Of a stretch of DNA of 64,000 bases, positions 16,072 through 24,185 are shown piece after piece (the first letter of the stretch is position 1; every line of letters starts with the position of its first letter). Made by a program: the position numbers and the translations under genes. The stretch covers positions 1,102,318 to 1,166,317 of the forward strand of contig NZ_JABRPL010000001.1 in assembly GCF_013249015.1 (NCBI RefSeq), given 5' to 3'. Source of the stretch: Rathayibacter agropyri (GTDB lineage: Bacteria > Actinomycetota > Actinomycetes > Actinomycetales > Microbacteriaceae). Under the pieces are notes generated by a model. The model was not told the DNA's origin, did not search any database, and saw only the letters and a program-made list of their open reading frames with translations.

Positions 16072-17804
16072 TGAGCGACGAGGGCGCCGTCGACGTTGAT
16101 GTCGTCGTGGTCGGCGCCGGATTCGCCGGACTCGGTGCCGCGACGCGCCTCGAGCGCCGCGGTCGCACCTCCTTCGTCGTCCTGGAACGCGCCGAGCGCG
16201 TCGGCGGCACCTGGCGCGACAACGTCTACCCCAACGTTTCCTGCGATATCCCCTCGCACCTCTACTCCTACTCGTTCGCCCCCGAAGCCGACTGGTCCGC
16301 GTTCTACGCGCCCGGCGCCGAGATTCAGGCCTACCTGGAGCGCGTGGTCGAGCGCGAGCAGCTCAGCCCGCGCCTACGCCTGGGCACCGAGGTCCTCGAG
16401 GCGGTCTTCGACGAGGAGGCATGCCGCTGGCTCGTCCGCACTACGCGCGGCAACTACTCCGCGGCCGTGCTCCTGCTCTGCGCCGGGCGCCTCTCGGAGC
16501 CGAGGCTCCCGGCCGTCCCCGGCCTCGATGCCTTCCCCGGCCCGGCCTTCCACTCGGCCCGCTGGCGCGACGACATCGACCTCGAGGGAGCCCGCGTCGG
16601 AATCGTCGGATCCGGCGCCTCCGCCGTGCAGATCGTGCCGCACCTAGCCGAACGGGCTGCCCAGGTCGTCCTCTTCCAACGCTCTGCGCCCTACGTCATC
16701 CCCCGACGCAACCGCGCGTACCAGCCGGAGGAGCGCCGGGCTCTCGCCCGCGCGCCGGGCGCCCTGACGCGACTTCGCGAAGAGCTGTTCTGGCAGGCCG
16801 AGCTCGGCTTTGCAGGCCGCGTCGGCGTACCGGAGGCGATCGATCGGCTGCGAGCGGAGGCGCTCGACCACCTCGCTGCGCACGTTTCCGATCCCGAGCT
16901 ACGCGCCGTCCTCACCCCCGATTACGAGATCGGCTGCAAGCGGGTCCTGCTCTCGGACGATTACTACCCCGCACTCGCACAGGCACACGTTCGCGTCGTC
17001 CCCGGGCCGCTGCGCACGATCGATGGGTCAGCCGCTGTCGGCGATGACGACGTGCCGCACGAGCTGGACGTGCTCGTCTTCGCCACCGGCTTTCACTCGA
17101 CACGCCCTCCGTTTGCTCGGCGCATCCGCGGCCGCGGCTCTGTGCTGCTCGCCGACCGCTGGGCCGACGGGATGGCAGCGTACGCCTCGACGACCGTGCA
17201 CGGCTTCCCCAACCTCTTCGTTGTCAACGGCCCCAACGCCAGCCTCGGCCACAACTCCGCCGTGCACATGATCGAGTCGCAGATCGAGTACGTCCTCGCT
17301 GCCCTTGATCACCTCGAGACCACGGGCTCGGACCTCCTTGAGGTCTCTGCCCATGCCGAGGCCGCCTCCGTCGCCCGCATCGACGCACTGAGCACCGACA
17401 CCGTCTGGACCAACGGCGGCTGCGAGAGCTGGTACCTCGACCCGAACCGGCGGCTCACACTGCTCTGGCCCGACTTCGCCTTTGCCTTTCGCGAAGAGCT
17501 GAGTCACTTCGATCCGGCGGCCTATTCATCGTCACCGCGCTCTCGCTATCGTGACCGCATGACCGATCGCGTGCTCGCTCCCGAACCGCCCGCCGACGGC
17601 GCGAAACCGAAGGGGCCCGCCTCCTACTTCCCGAGCATCGAGAAGACGTACGGCCGTCCGGTGCAGGAGTGGCTCGACCTCGCCGACGAGCGCCTGCGCC
17701 ATGATGCGCACCTGCAGGTCGTGACCTGGCTCAAGGTCGAGCACGGCCTCGGTCACGGTCACGCGAACGCGATCGTCGCCTACGTCCGCTCCGCCCGCAC
17801 CTGA
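16071..17804 (+). CDS. Flavin monooxygenase (Baeyer-Villiger type) fused to DUF4287
   Basis: 577 aa. FAD-binding GAGFAGLG at 15-22 and the ERVGGTWRDNVYPNVSCDIP block are typical of cyclohexanone monooxygenase-like enzymes. The fingerprint FPGPAFHSARWR near 155-166 follows the BVMO pattern FxGxxxHxxxW. The NADPH motif GIVGSGASAVQ sits near 185 and DVLVFATGFHSTRP near 340. Residues ~514-577 (PASYFPSIEKTYGRPVQEWL) form a DUF4287 domain, usually a separate small protein. An internal ATG at 17560 sits just before it, after a linker YSSSPRSRYRDRM that looks like former intergenic DNA. The enzyme should add oxygen to a ketone or other carbonyl. Last coupled gene of the fgd operon. Confidence 0.88.
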   Translation: MSDEGAVDVDVVVVGAGFAGLGAATRLERRGRTSFVVLERAERVGGTWRDNVYPNVSCDIPSHLYSYSFAPEADWSAFYAPGAEIQAYLERVVEREQLSPRLRLGTEVLEAVFDEEACRWLVRTTRGNYSAAVLLLCAGRLSEPRLPAVPGLDAFPGPAFHSARWRDDIDLEGARVGIVGSGASAVQIVPHLAERAAQVVLFQRSAPYVIPRRNRAYQPEERRALARAPGALTRLREELFWQAELGFAGRVGVPEAIDRLRAEALDHLAAHVSDPELRAVLTPDYEIGCKRVLLSDDYYPALAQAHVRVVPGPLRTIDGSAAVGDDDVPHELDVLVFATGFHSTRPPFARRIRGRGSVLLADRWADGMAAYASTTVHGFPNLFVVNGPNASLGHNSAVHMIESQIEYVLAALDHLETTGSDLLEVSAHAEAASVARIDALSTDTVWTNGGCESWYLDPNRRLTLLWPDFAFAFREELSHFDPAAYSSSPRSRYRDRMTDRVLAPEPPADGAKPKGPASYFPSIEKTYGRPVQEWLDLADERLRHDAHLQVVTWLKVEHGLGHGHANAIVAYVRSART

Positions 17805-17898
17805 GGGCCGAGCCGCGAAGACGCCTAGTCCCGCACAGGCTAGAGGCTGCCCGTGCCTCCGGGCCAGCCGTTCTCGCCGTTCGCGCCACCCGAGGATA

Positions 17899-18405
17899 AT
17901 GGGGGGAATGCGAGAAGACGACGATGTCGATCTGGTGATTGACGCTTGGGCCAGTGCGTTGCCCGATCTGGACCTCGCCCCCCTCGATGTCCTGTCGCGC
18001 CTACGTCGGCTGAGCCCGCGTGTGCAAGAGGTGCGCCGACAGTCCTTCGCAGCCAGCGACCTCACCCCGTGGGAGTTTGAGTTGCTCTCCCTCCTGCGCC
18101 AGCTCGGCCCGAACGGGATGACGCCGTCCGGCTTGGCGGCTCGCCTCGTCCTCTCGAGCGGCAACCTCGCCAGCCGCGTCGACCGTCTTGCCGCCCGCGG
18201 CCTCGTCGTCCGCGAACACAACGCGGCGGATTCGCGGAGCAAGATCATCTCGCTCACTCCGCGCGGCACTAAGCGGGTCGACGAGGCCATGCGGCATCTC
18301 GTTGCGGCCGAGGGCGACGTGCTCGCTGCTCTCGACTCCACTCAGGTGTCCGTGCTCATCGAGTGCCTCCGCAGAATCAGCGACACGCTCGACCATTTGC
18401 AGTAG
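17899..18405 (+). CDS. MarR-family transcriptional regulator
   Basis: 168 aa. The winged helix is complete: FELLSLLRQLGPNGMTPSGL (helices 2-3), the recognition part LAARLVLSSGNLASRVDRLA, and the wing RGLVVREHNAADSRSKIISL. N- and C-terminal helices for dimerisation are present. Two ATGs are possible (17899 and 17908, the latter giving MREDDD). It follows the monooxygenase gene by 94 bp on the same strand. MarR proteins often sense phenolic or other small aromatic ligands and control neighbouring detoxification genes, so regulation of the fgd-monooxygenase operon is a fair guess. No operator palindrome was identified. Confidence 0.9.
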   Translation: MGGMREDDDVDLVIDAWASALPDLDLAPLDVLSRLRRLSPRVQEVRRQSFAASDLTPWEFELLSLLRQLGPNGMTPSGLAARLVLSSGNLASRVDRLAARGLVVREHNAADSRSKIISLTPRGTKRVDEAMRHLVAAEGDVLAALDSTQVSVLIECLRRISDTLDHLQ

Positions 18406-18526
18406 TAAGCCCAAAAAACCTGGGAGGTCAAGCCCGTTCAGGAGAGTTCGTACCGGTCGTAGCGTGAGGCGTGCACGATCGAGGCGCCCGCCACTCGTGT
18501 CGATGAACGCGAAAGCGGAGAGCACC

Positions 18527-18748
18527 ATGACACAGATCCCCACTGTCCAACCCGCGCGATGGAGCCGGAACGGAGTCAGGATCGTCGTCGTGCCCGGCGC
18601 AGACCTTCCCCGGTTCCGACTCGAGATCGACCCTCTCCTAGCGTCTAGCGCCCTGCCCGTCCGATCGGGACTCTTCTCGAGCGTCGAGGAGGCAGAACGC
18701 GCCGCCGAGGCAGCTGCTGCTCAGCTCGGGCGCAAGATCCCGGCCTGA
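18527..18748 (+). CDS. Small hypothetical protein, 73 aa
   Basis: Not recognised. It starts at ATG 18527 behind a GGAGA site (18518-18522); an in-frame ATG at 18503 is less well placed. The chain (WSRNGVRIVVVPGADLPRFR, then a helix SSVEEAERAAEAAAAQL) looks like a compact beta-alpha protein without membrane parts. The Ala/Glu-rich C-terminal helix and third-position GC bias support real coding. It lies 121 bp downstream of the MarR gene on the same strand. Function unknown. Confidence 0.55.
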   Translation: MTQIPTVQPARWSRNGVRIVVVPGADLPRFRLEIDPLLASSALPVRSGLFSSVEEAERAAEAAAAQLGRKIPA

Positions 18749-19072
18749 GCCTTACACCTTCTGAGAGCGGCCCGGTCGGCACCGCGATCGAGCGCTCTGC
18801 ATCCGCCGAGCGCGCAACTCCGGAGGCACCAGAAGCGTCGCTGTGTGAGTGCGCGCCGGGGCGTTCAGCGCCACGGCGACCGCGCCCATCGGCCGCCGAA
18901 TCAGGGCGATCTGCGTCGGCGGCGCCACCAATCGTGGAGTAGCGCGCTGCAGCGCCCGGACTGCCGTTCATCCCGCCCTTTCTGGGGCATGTCAGGACAA
19001 GACGAAGTGGGCTCAACTCGTCTACGGTCGATGCCGACGGCCCCTTATACCCCCGTCAAGATCGGATTGACC
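18749..19072. other. Intergenic stretch, 324 bp
   Basis: No convincing gene. It holds the end of the small ORF to the left and the leader of the secreted SGNH hydrolase to the right. Arg/Ser/Pro-rich frames on both strands look like GC-driven noise. The sequence TTATAC near 19045 could be part of the hydrolase promoter, but no good -35 box is paired with it. Confidence 0.4.
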
Positions 19073-19981
19073 ATGCGCAACACCATCACGATGAACCCGT
19101 CTTCTACGAGAATCCGCCGCGTTCGCACCCTCGCTGTCGGCGCCGCGGTCGCCCTCGCCGCAGCAGTCGTCCCGGCTCAGGCCGCGACGGCCGCGACGCC
19201 CGGCACCCTCTCCGTCGTCAGTCTCGGCGATTCGCTCACTCAGGCGTTCGCCAGCTGCGACGCTCTCGAGAACTGTCCGCGCAATAGCTGGTCCACCGGG
19301 ACGAACCCCGAGGTGAACTCCTTCGCCTCGCGCCTTGGATCAACTCTGCCCGGAGTTACCGTCACGACCGCGAACTACTCCACCTCAGGAGACCTGATCT
19401 CCCAGGTTCCGTCAAGGATCGACACCGCCAAAGCGGCAGGCGTCCACGCCGATGTCGTTACCCTTCTGATCGGCGGCAACGACCTCTGCGCCCCGAACGT
19501 TCCCGTCGGCCCCGATGGCTACACGATGACCCCCGCCAGCACCTTCAAGACCCAGGCCGCGGCCGCGATCACGAAGATCCGCACCACCTGGCCCTCCGCC
19601 CACATCGTCCTCTCCTCCATGCCGGACATCGCCGGGGAGTGGTCGGCGATGCGGTCCGGACCCGCGCCACTCTATTGGGCGATCGCCAACGCCTGCCGCA
19701 CCACTCGCGGTGTCGACTCGTCAGGCACCGCTCTGAGCCCCCAGGCCGCAGAGGCCTCCGCTGCCGCTGCGCAGGCGCGGACTGCCGAGTACAACACCGC
19801 TCTGAAGGCCGCGTGCACTGCCGATGGGCCGCTCTGCGACTGGGATGGCGGTGCGCTGACCGCGGTTAAGCCGGAGGAGCGGATGATCAGCACCACCGAC
19901 TACTTCCACCCCAACGTGGAGGGCCAGGCGAAGCTCGCCTCCATCGAGTGGAATGCGTCCGACTTCGCGAAGAGGAGCTAA
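19073..19981 (+). CDS. Secreted SGNH/GDSL hydrolase
   Basis: 302 aa from ATG 19073. A signal peptide with a basic start (RIRRVRT) and hydrophobic core ends at AQA near residue 37, so the enzyme is exported. SGNH block I is VVSLGDSLTQ with nucleophile S54. Block III is IGGNDLC. Block V is DYFHPNVEGQ near the C-terminus, giving the Asp-x-x-His pair. The many cysteines (CDALENC, C in NDLCAP, NACR, KAACTADGPLC) suggest disulfides, as in secreted actinobacterial lipases of this type. It likely hydrolyses an ester of a lipid or sugar outside the cell. It stands alone. Confidence 0.9.
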   Translation: MRNTITMNPSSTRIRRVRTLAVGAAVALAAAVVPAQAATAATPGTLSVVSLGDSLTQAFASCDALENCPRNSWSTGTNPEVNSFASRLGSTLPGVTVTTANYSTSGDLISQVPSRIDTAKAAGVHADVVTLLIGGNDLCAPNVPVGPDGYTMTPASTFKTQAAAAITKIRTTWPSAHIVLSSMPDIAGEWSAMRSGPAPLYWAIANACRTTRGVDSSGTALSPQAAEASAAAAQARTAEYNTALKAACTADGPLCDWDGGALTAVKPEERMISTTDYFHPNVEGQAKLASIEWNASDFAKRS

Positions 19982-19997
19982 ACGCCGGGGCGGCCGT

Positions 19998-20375
19998 TCA
20001 CGCGTCGAGCGGCCGCTCCCCCTCTCGGCGGCGACGCTGCTCCTCGGCGAGCCGCGCATAGTGCGCCTCCTCTCGCTCCAGATCGGCGAGTTGCTCCTCC
20101 GTGCTCTTCGGCGCGGGCCGCAAGACGACCGTCGAGGGTGCCCGCGGGCGACGCCGCGGCGTGAGCCCACCCGGCACGAACGAGCCGCCGTCGCCGCGCT
20201 TCCACTCGTGCCCGAGGAGGAACCACAGCGAGACCCCGATGATCGGGATGAACACGATCAGCAGGACCCACACGATCTTCGGCAGATTCCGGACCACGCT
20301 GTCCGGCTGCCGCACGACATCCACCAGCGCCAGCACCATCAGCACGATGATCAGCAGCGAGAAGACAAACCCCAT
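19998..20375 (-). CDS. PLDc_N-domain membrane protein
   Basis: 125 aa from ATG 20375; a GTG two codons earlier is also possible. Two membrane segments, GFVFSLLIIVLMVLALVDVV and KIVWVLLIVFIPIIGVSLWF, carry the PLDc_N pattern (LPKIVWVLLIVFIPIIG). A charged cytoplasmic tail follows, predicted to form a Glu/Arg-rich coiled helix (EEQLADLEREEAHYARLAEE). PLDc_N occurs at the front of cardiolipin synthases and, as here, alone in many actinobacteria, with unknown function. It converges with the SGNH hydrolase gene, 16 bp away. Confidence 0.85.
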   Translation of the reverse strand: MGFVFSLLIIVLMVLALVDVVRQPDSVVRNLPKIVWVLLIVFIPIIGVSLWFLLGHEWKRGDGGSFVPGGLTPRRRPRAPSTVVLRPAPKSTEEQLADLEREEAHYARLAEEQRRRREGERPLDA

Positions 20376-20574
20376 GTCCACGAGCGTACGACGCCCCGGC
20401 GGGGCGGGGGTCGCTCATCTCGGCAGGCGATGGTCATGTCGGCGGAGCGTCCGCAACCGAGTTCAGTTCGCCCGGCCCGACCGCGAACGCGCCCGTTCAC
20501 GCCTGTCATCCTCGGTGACACACGACTCCGACGCCCTCAAACCGCCTACCACCCACCCGTGGCACGATCGGACG

Positions 20575-20982
20575 ATGACCGAGACGCAGCCCGACCCCCG
20601 CCCGATTCCGGCGAGACGAGCCCTCAGTACCCGCCGTCTCACCCTTCTCGTGGGCGTCATCCTCGTCGCCATCAGTCTCGTCGCCCTCGCCCTTGTGCCA
20701 CTGCAGTACTGGACCCTCAGCACTCAGGGCTTCGACGACGCCTGCCGGGGCAGCCTGGGCGGCGTACCGCCTGAGGCGGGCGACCTCGTTCGGGGGTTCT
20801 GGTCGTGGTGGCCCCTCGGCGGAGCGTGCGAATGGACACTTCTCGACGGAACGGACGTGGTCGACCGACCGGACTGGTCGACCACGGCGGTCGCAATCGT
20901 CGGCGCCGTCCTGCTCCTCGCGGGCGTCGGCCTGACGATCGCGTCCCGGTTCTTTCGCCGTCGCGTCGCAGAGAAGGCTTAG
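20575..20982 (+). CDS. Small membrane protein, two TM segments, 135 aa
   Basis: Not recognised. Start at ATG 20575. Hydrophobic segments at about 23-45 (LTLLVGVILVAISLVALALV) and 105-125 (AVAIVGAVLLLAGVGLTIAS) flank a loop with two cysteines (DDACRGSLG and GGACEWTLL) that would lie outside and could pair. The C-terminus is basic. It converges with the 260-aa gene on the other strand, and the two stops overlap by four bases. Function unknown. Confidence 0.6.
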   Translation: MTETQPDPRPIPARRALSTRRLTLLVGVILVAISLVALALVPLQYWTLSTQGFDDACRGSLGGVPPEAGDLVRGFWSWWPLGGACEWTLLDGTDVVDRPDWSTTAVAIVGAVLLLAGVGLTIASRFFRRRVAEKA

Positions 20983-21761
20983 CGGTCGAAGAAGTTTCCG
21001 AGGTCACCGAGCCCCGGAAGCGGGAAGTCCGAGCCGAACTCCGACACCTGCTCCCTCAGTCCCGACACCTGCTCTCCCGCCCCGGACACTACGTCCCCCG
21101 CGCCGCCGGTGATGTCGCCGACGTCTCCCGCAAGGTTGTCGACATCCGCTCCGAACTCCGACGCCTGCGCCAGTAGCGGGCCTGCCAGACTGCTCACCAC
21201 TGCGCCGCCCGCGACCGCCGTCAGTAATCCGCCAGCGGCTCCGATCCCGATCCCCGCCGCTCCGACCCCGGCTCCCGCAAGAGCGCCGCGCACCGTTGGC
21301 GTCGAGAACATCCTCCTCAAAAAACCCGGGCTGTTCGCCTCACCCCGCGTCGCTGCGCGCGCGAGATCCTCCGGTGCTGACGAGCTCGGCTGTTCGTGTG
21401 CGGGCAGTTCTTCGCGAAGCCGTTCTTCGACCTGCGTACGTTGCGCCGGCGTCAGCGTCGCGAACGACTCGCGATGCACCTGCTCCAGTTGCTCGGGGTC
21501 GGCGGTGCGGAGGAGGTAGTCGTACCGGGCGATCGCCAAGCGGTCCTCCTGGCTCGCTGCCGGCTGCCCGGGTCGAGCGTCCTGGGGCCGAGCGGCGGCG
21601 CGCGGCTGCGCAGTCGTCGTCCGCGAGTCTCCCGTTACCGTGTCCACGGCCGTGCGGACCAGTTCGCGCCAGTCGGTCGTACCGCCTGAGGACGGGCTCC
21701 CACCGACCTTCGAATCGAGAGCTTTCGACGCCATGCCGAGAACGCGCTTGAACATGCTCAC
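20979..21761 (-). CDS. Hypothetical actinobacterial protein with Gly-rich hydrophobic segment, 260 aa
   Basis: No function is known. GTG 21761 is chosen because GGAAGG lies six bases upstream; ATG 21755 is the alternative. An N-terminal helix (MFKRVLGMASKALDSKVG) is followed by a low-complexity linker, then a soluble part YDYLLRTADPEQLEQVHRES / TLTPAQRTQVEERLREEL. After it comes a Gly/Ala-rich hydrophobic hairpin (GALAGAGVGAAGIGIGAAGG) and an amphipathic tail. The block around YDYLLRTADPEQLEQVHRE recurs in actinobacterial proteins sometimes mislabelled cation-transport ATPase. It is probably membrane-associated. Confidence 0.65.
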   Translation of the reverse strand: MSMFKRVLGMASKALDSKVGGSPSSGGTTDWRELVRTAVDTVTGDSRTTTAQPRAAARPQDARPGQPAASQEDRLAIARYDYLLRTADPEQLEQVHRESFATLTPAQRTQVEERLREELPAHEQPSSSAPEDLARAATRGEANSPGFLRRMFSTPTVRGALAGAGVGAAGIGIGAAGGLLTAVAGGAVVSSLAGPLLAQASEFGADVDNLAGDVGDITGGAGDVVSGAGEQVSGLREQVSEFGSDFPLPGLGDLGNFFDR

Positions 21762-22165
21762 AGAGAACCTTCCGTCGGATACCAGCCTCGATCATGTCTG
21801 AGCAGCCTGAGCGAAGACCGTCCGGACGCTCATCAGGCTCCGCAAGAGGTCCCGCCGCCGCCTGAACCGCGAAACCTACCGGATCCCTTTCCCCTGCCGC
21901 GTCTCTCGCAAAATCCCTATCATTCCAGGTCCGAAGTAAAGAGTCCACCATGCCTTATGGATACCTGGGAAAGCGCAGGTCAGGACCTGCGCACAGTACT
22001 AGAGGATCAAGGGTGTGATCGGGGATTTCCTTGCCCGTTGTTTTTACTGTGCTTTTCTGAGAATCCTCGAGGTTCGAGCGAACATGCCACAATCGAAACG
22101 AGTCGAAACTCACGACTCTTAACATTCAGTATAAGAAATGAACACGAGTTATCGGGGGGTAACAA
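21762..22165. other. Intergenic stretch with lower GC, 404 bp
   Basis: No supported gene. From about 22,000 the GC content falls visibly compared with the genes to the left. A short hairpin (GAGTCG/CGACTC, 22103-22121) precedes AT-rich bases TTAACATTCAGTATAAG, where the promoter of the Gly-rich protein gene may lie. A 70-codon frame at 21957-22169 has no family likeness and runs into the next ribosome site. Confidence 0.4.
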
Positions 22166-23626
22166 ATGATCAACAAGAAGCAAACTGCAACAGTCTCTAT
22201 GCTCGCCGCAGCGGCCTTGGCTATCACGGCGGCAACGCCTGCGCAGGCAGAGACGACGACGCAGTGGTTCAGCGGAAGTGTTACTGCGGGAACGAAGTAC
22301 GCACAAAGCACCGGGCATGAGGGCCAGGAGGCGATCGAGCCAGGACTCACTAGGACCTCGGCCTTCGGCTCCATCACTGTCCCGGTGTGGAACGGCCCGG
22401 ACAGTGCTGACGCGTCGGACGCCGTGGCCGCAATCAACAGCACCCCTGGCCCGCGGGAAAGCGAATTCAGGTGGACCGCTCCCGGCGCGATCAGGGCAAC
22501 CCCGGCAAACGCCTGGGCTTTCGGCGGCGACGCCCACATTGGAGCGGCGTCCGCGGACACTCCGAAGAGTACTGCTGACGGTGCTCCGGCTCCTTCTGCA
22601 TCGCTGGTCTCACTCGCAGCGGCCTTCGGTGTGTCTCTCGACGATCTGACGTTCGCGGGAGAGTACGAGGAGGTGACGCTCTGGACGGCGGCGAATGCCA
22701 CGCACACCTTCCTCTTCACCGCCAGCGTCACCGGCTACGCCCTGTCTGCTCGAGTATCGAACGAACGCTTCCATCAGGGCCCCTTCTCGGTTCGCAGCAC
22801 CATTCCCGGGACCGATGGGGTCGACCGTACCTACCAGTTCATCTTCGCCGACGACGCTCACGCAGCAGAAGTCGCGACGGTAACCGGTCTGGTCAGAGTC
22901 GGAGGCAATGTCTTCGTCGACACTTCCTTTGGTGTCGCGGAGGATGACCGAACCACCTCGTTCACCACGGCTGGGGCGATTCAGGTCGGCGGTGGCGCTG
23001 GCGGCGGAATTGGCGGCGGCGCTGGCGGACGAATCGGCGGCGGCATTGGCGGCGGAGTCGGCGGCGGCATTGGCGGCGGAGTCGGCGGCGGAGCAGGCGG
23101 AGGAGTCGGCGGCGGAGCAGGCGGCGGAGTCGGCGGTGAAATCGGCGGAGGCATCGGCGGTGAAATCGGCGGAGGCATCGGCGGCGGAGTCGGTGGCGGA
23201 GCTGGCGGCGGAGCAGGCGGCGGTGCAGGCGGCGGTGCAGGTGGCGGAGTCGGTGGCGGAGCTGGCGGCGAGGTCGGTGGCGGAGCAGGCGGCGGAGCAG
23301 GTGGCGAGGTCGGTGGCGGAGTCGGTGGCGGAGCAGGCGGCGAGGTCGGTGGCGGAGCAGGTGGCGGAGTCGGCGGCGGAGCAGGCGGCGAGGTCGGTGG
23401 CGGAGCAGGTGGCGGAGTCGGCGGCGGAGCAGGCGGCGGCGGCGAAATCGTCATCGTGGTAGGTGGCGGAGCAGGCGGCGGAGCCGGAGCAGGAGCAGGC
23501 GGCGGGTTCGGAGGTGGATTCGGAGGTGGATTCGGCTTCGGCGGCGGGTTCGGCTTCGGCGGCGGCTTCGGCGGCGGGGCAGGCGGCGGGATCGGTTACG
23601 GTCCCGCGCTCTCCGGCGAAGCGTGA
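22166..23626 (+). CDS. Secreted protein with a long (GGGX)n glycine-rich domain
   Basis: 486 aa from ATG 22166, preceded by GGGGGT. A signal peptide ends at TPAQA (cleavage after A28). Residues 29-~272 form a normal-composition domain with no recognised family and no cysteine. From about 274 the chain is a near-perfect tetrapeptide repeat Gly-Gly-Gly-X (X = Ala, Val or Ile, sometimes GGEV), broken once by EIVIVV near 427. It ends in a Phe-containing GGGFGGGF part and the tail GYGPALSGEA. There is no LPXTG motif, C-terminal membrane span or lipobox, so it is probably released or bound non-covalently. Such repeats form flexible, silk-like or self-associating chains. The role is unknown; an adhesin, matrix or toxin-delivery protein are all possible. 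Confidence 0.75.
   Translation: MINKKQTATVSMLAAAALAITAATPAQAETTTQWFSGSVTAGTKYAQSTGHEGQEAIEPGLTRTSAFGSITVPVWNGPDSADASDAVAAINSTPGPRESEFRWTAPGAIRATPANAWAFGGDAHIGAASADTPKSTADGAPAPSASLVSLAAAFGVSLDDLTFAGEYEEVTLWTAANATHTFLFTASVTGYALSARVSNERFHQGPFSVRSTIPGTDGVDRTYQFIFADDAHAAEVATVTGLVRVGGNVFVDTSFGVAEDDRTTSFTTAGAIQVGGGAGGGIGGGAGGRIGGGIGGGVGGGIGGGVGGGAGGGVGGGAGGGVGGEIGGGIGGEIGGGIGGGVGGGAGGGAGGGAGGGAGGGVGGGAGGEVGGGAGGGAGGEVGGGVGGGAGGEVGGGAGGGVGGGAGGEVGGGAGGGVGGGAGGGGEIVIVVGGGAGGGAGAGAGGGFGGGFGGGFGFGGGFGFGGGFGGGAGGGIGYGPALSGEA
22987..23600 (+). repeat. 12-bp tandem repeat array encoding Gly-Gly-Gly-X
   Basis: About fifty degenerate copies of a 12-base unit such as GGCGGCGGAGCA, GGCGGCGGAGTC or GGTGGCGGAGCA. 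Longer higher-order units (for example GGAGCAGGCGGCGAGGTCGG) recur several times around 23,270-23,420, which points to recent unequal exchange or slippage. Long open frames on the other strand here (poly-Pro) are only the mirror of the array. Confidence 0.85.
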
Positions 23627-23693
23627 TGAGTCCGAAGTCCGCGCCGCGAGCAACCGGCGCGACGGCAAGCCAGCACAACTGACACTGCCGTGA

Positions 23694-23742
23694 CGTGGGG
23701 AGTGGGGCGCAGCACATCCGGTGCTTCGCCCCACTCCCCACG
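23694..23742 (+). terminator. Strong hairpin after the Gly-rich gene
   Basis: A perfect 16-bp stem (23694-23709 with 23727-23742; CGTGGGGAGTGGGGCG) whose loop holds a further 5-bp stem (AGCAC/GTGCT). It lies 68 bp behind the stop codon. There is no U-run on either side, so it may end transcription by structure alone or protect the mRNA end. Confidence 0.6.
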
Positions 23743-24054
23743 AGTTGAACTCTCGCTCACCACCGGTTACGCCCGCAAGCCACCTCCGGTGAGTGGGCGA
23801 TCACGCCGTGACTCCCAAGAACCTTCACCGACAGCCGACAGCGATGCGCGGACGCTCGTCAAAGTGGGGGGTCACGCCGACAGACGTCGGTGTCAATACC
23901 GCGCGAGCGAGCATGCCGGAGCGGAGCGTAGCTATGGCGTGCGCCGTCCGTCACCTGTCTCGTTCCGCCCTATCCGCCCCGGAGTTTCGCCGCTCGGCAA
24001 CACAGCTTCGACCTCTCATGACTCGATCAACGACAACGACTGAGCATTGCGAAC

Positions 24055-24153
24055 GTGTCGCGCCTTGCACGCGTCATGGATGAAGGCGGAACGGAATGCG
24101 TCGTCGCGACGACTATTGAGAACGTCTCGTACCTCACCGGCATCGAAAGCATG
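24055..24153 (+). pseudogene. Fragment of an M24 (creatinase/Xaa-Pro peptidase) N-terminal domain
   Basis: About 33 codons read RLARVMDEGGTECVVATTIE then NVSYLTGIESM. This closely follows the opening of Creatinase_N domains (leucine-rich helix, then a strand, then ENVxYLTG). The frame then drifts into unrelated sequence and no catalytic M24 domain follows, so only a remnant is left. It supports this stretch being decayed DNA between the Gly-rich gene and the bacteriocin operon. Confidence 0.55.
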
Positions 24154-24185
24154 CGACAGAGTGCGTCGGACGTTCACATGACCCA

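Noticed and set aside
22987-23600. CRISPR array
   Set aside because: The repeats are 12 bp, contiguous, have no spacers and encode a Gly-Gly-Gly-X chain in frame.
22610-23734. Minus-strand frames rich in Ala/Cys/Pro opposite the Gly-rich gene
   Set aside because: They only reflect the 12-bp repeat read backwards; no signal, start site or motif supports them.
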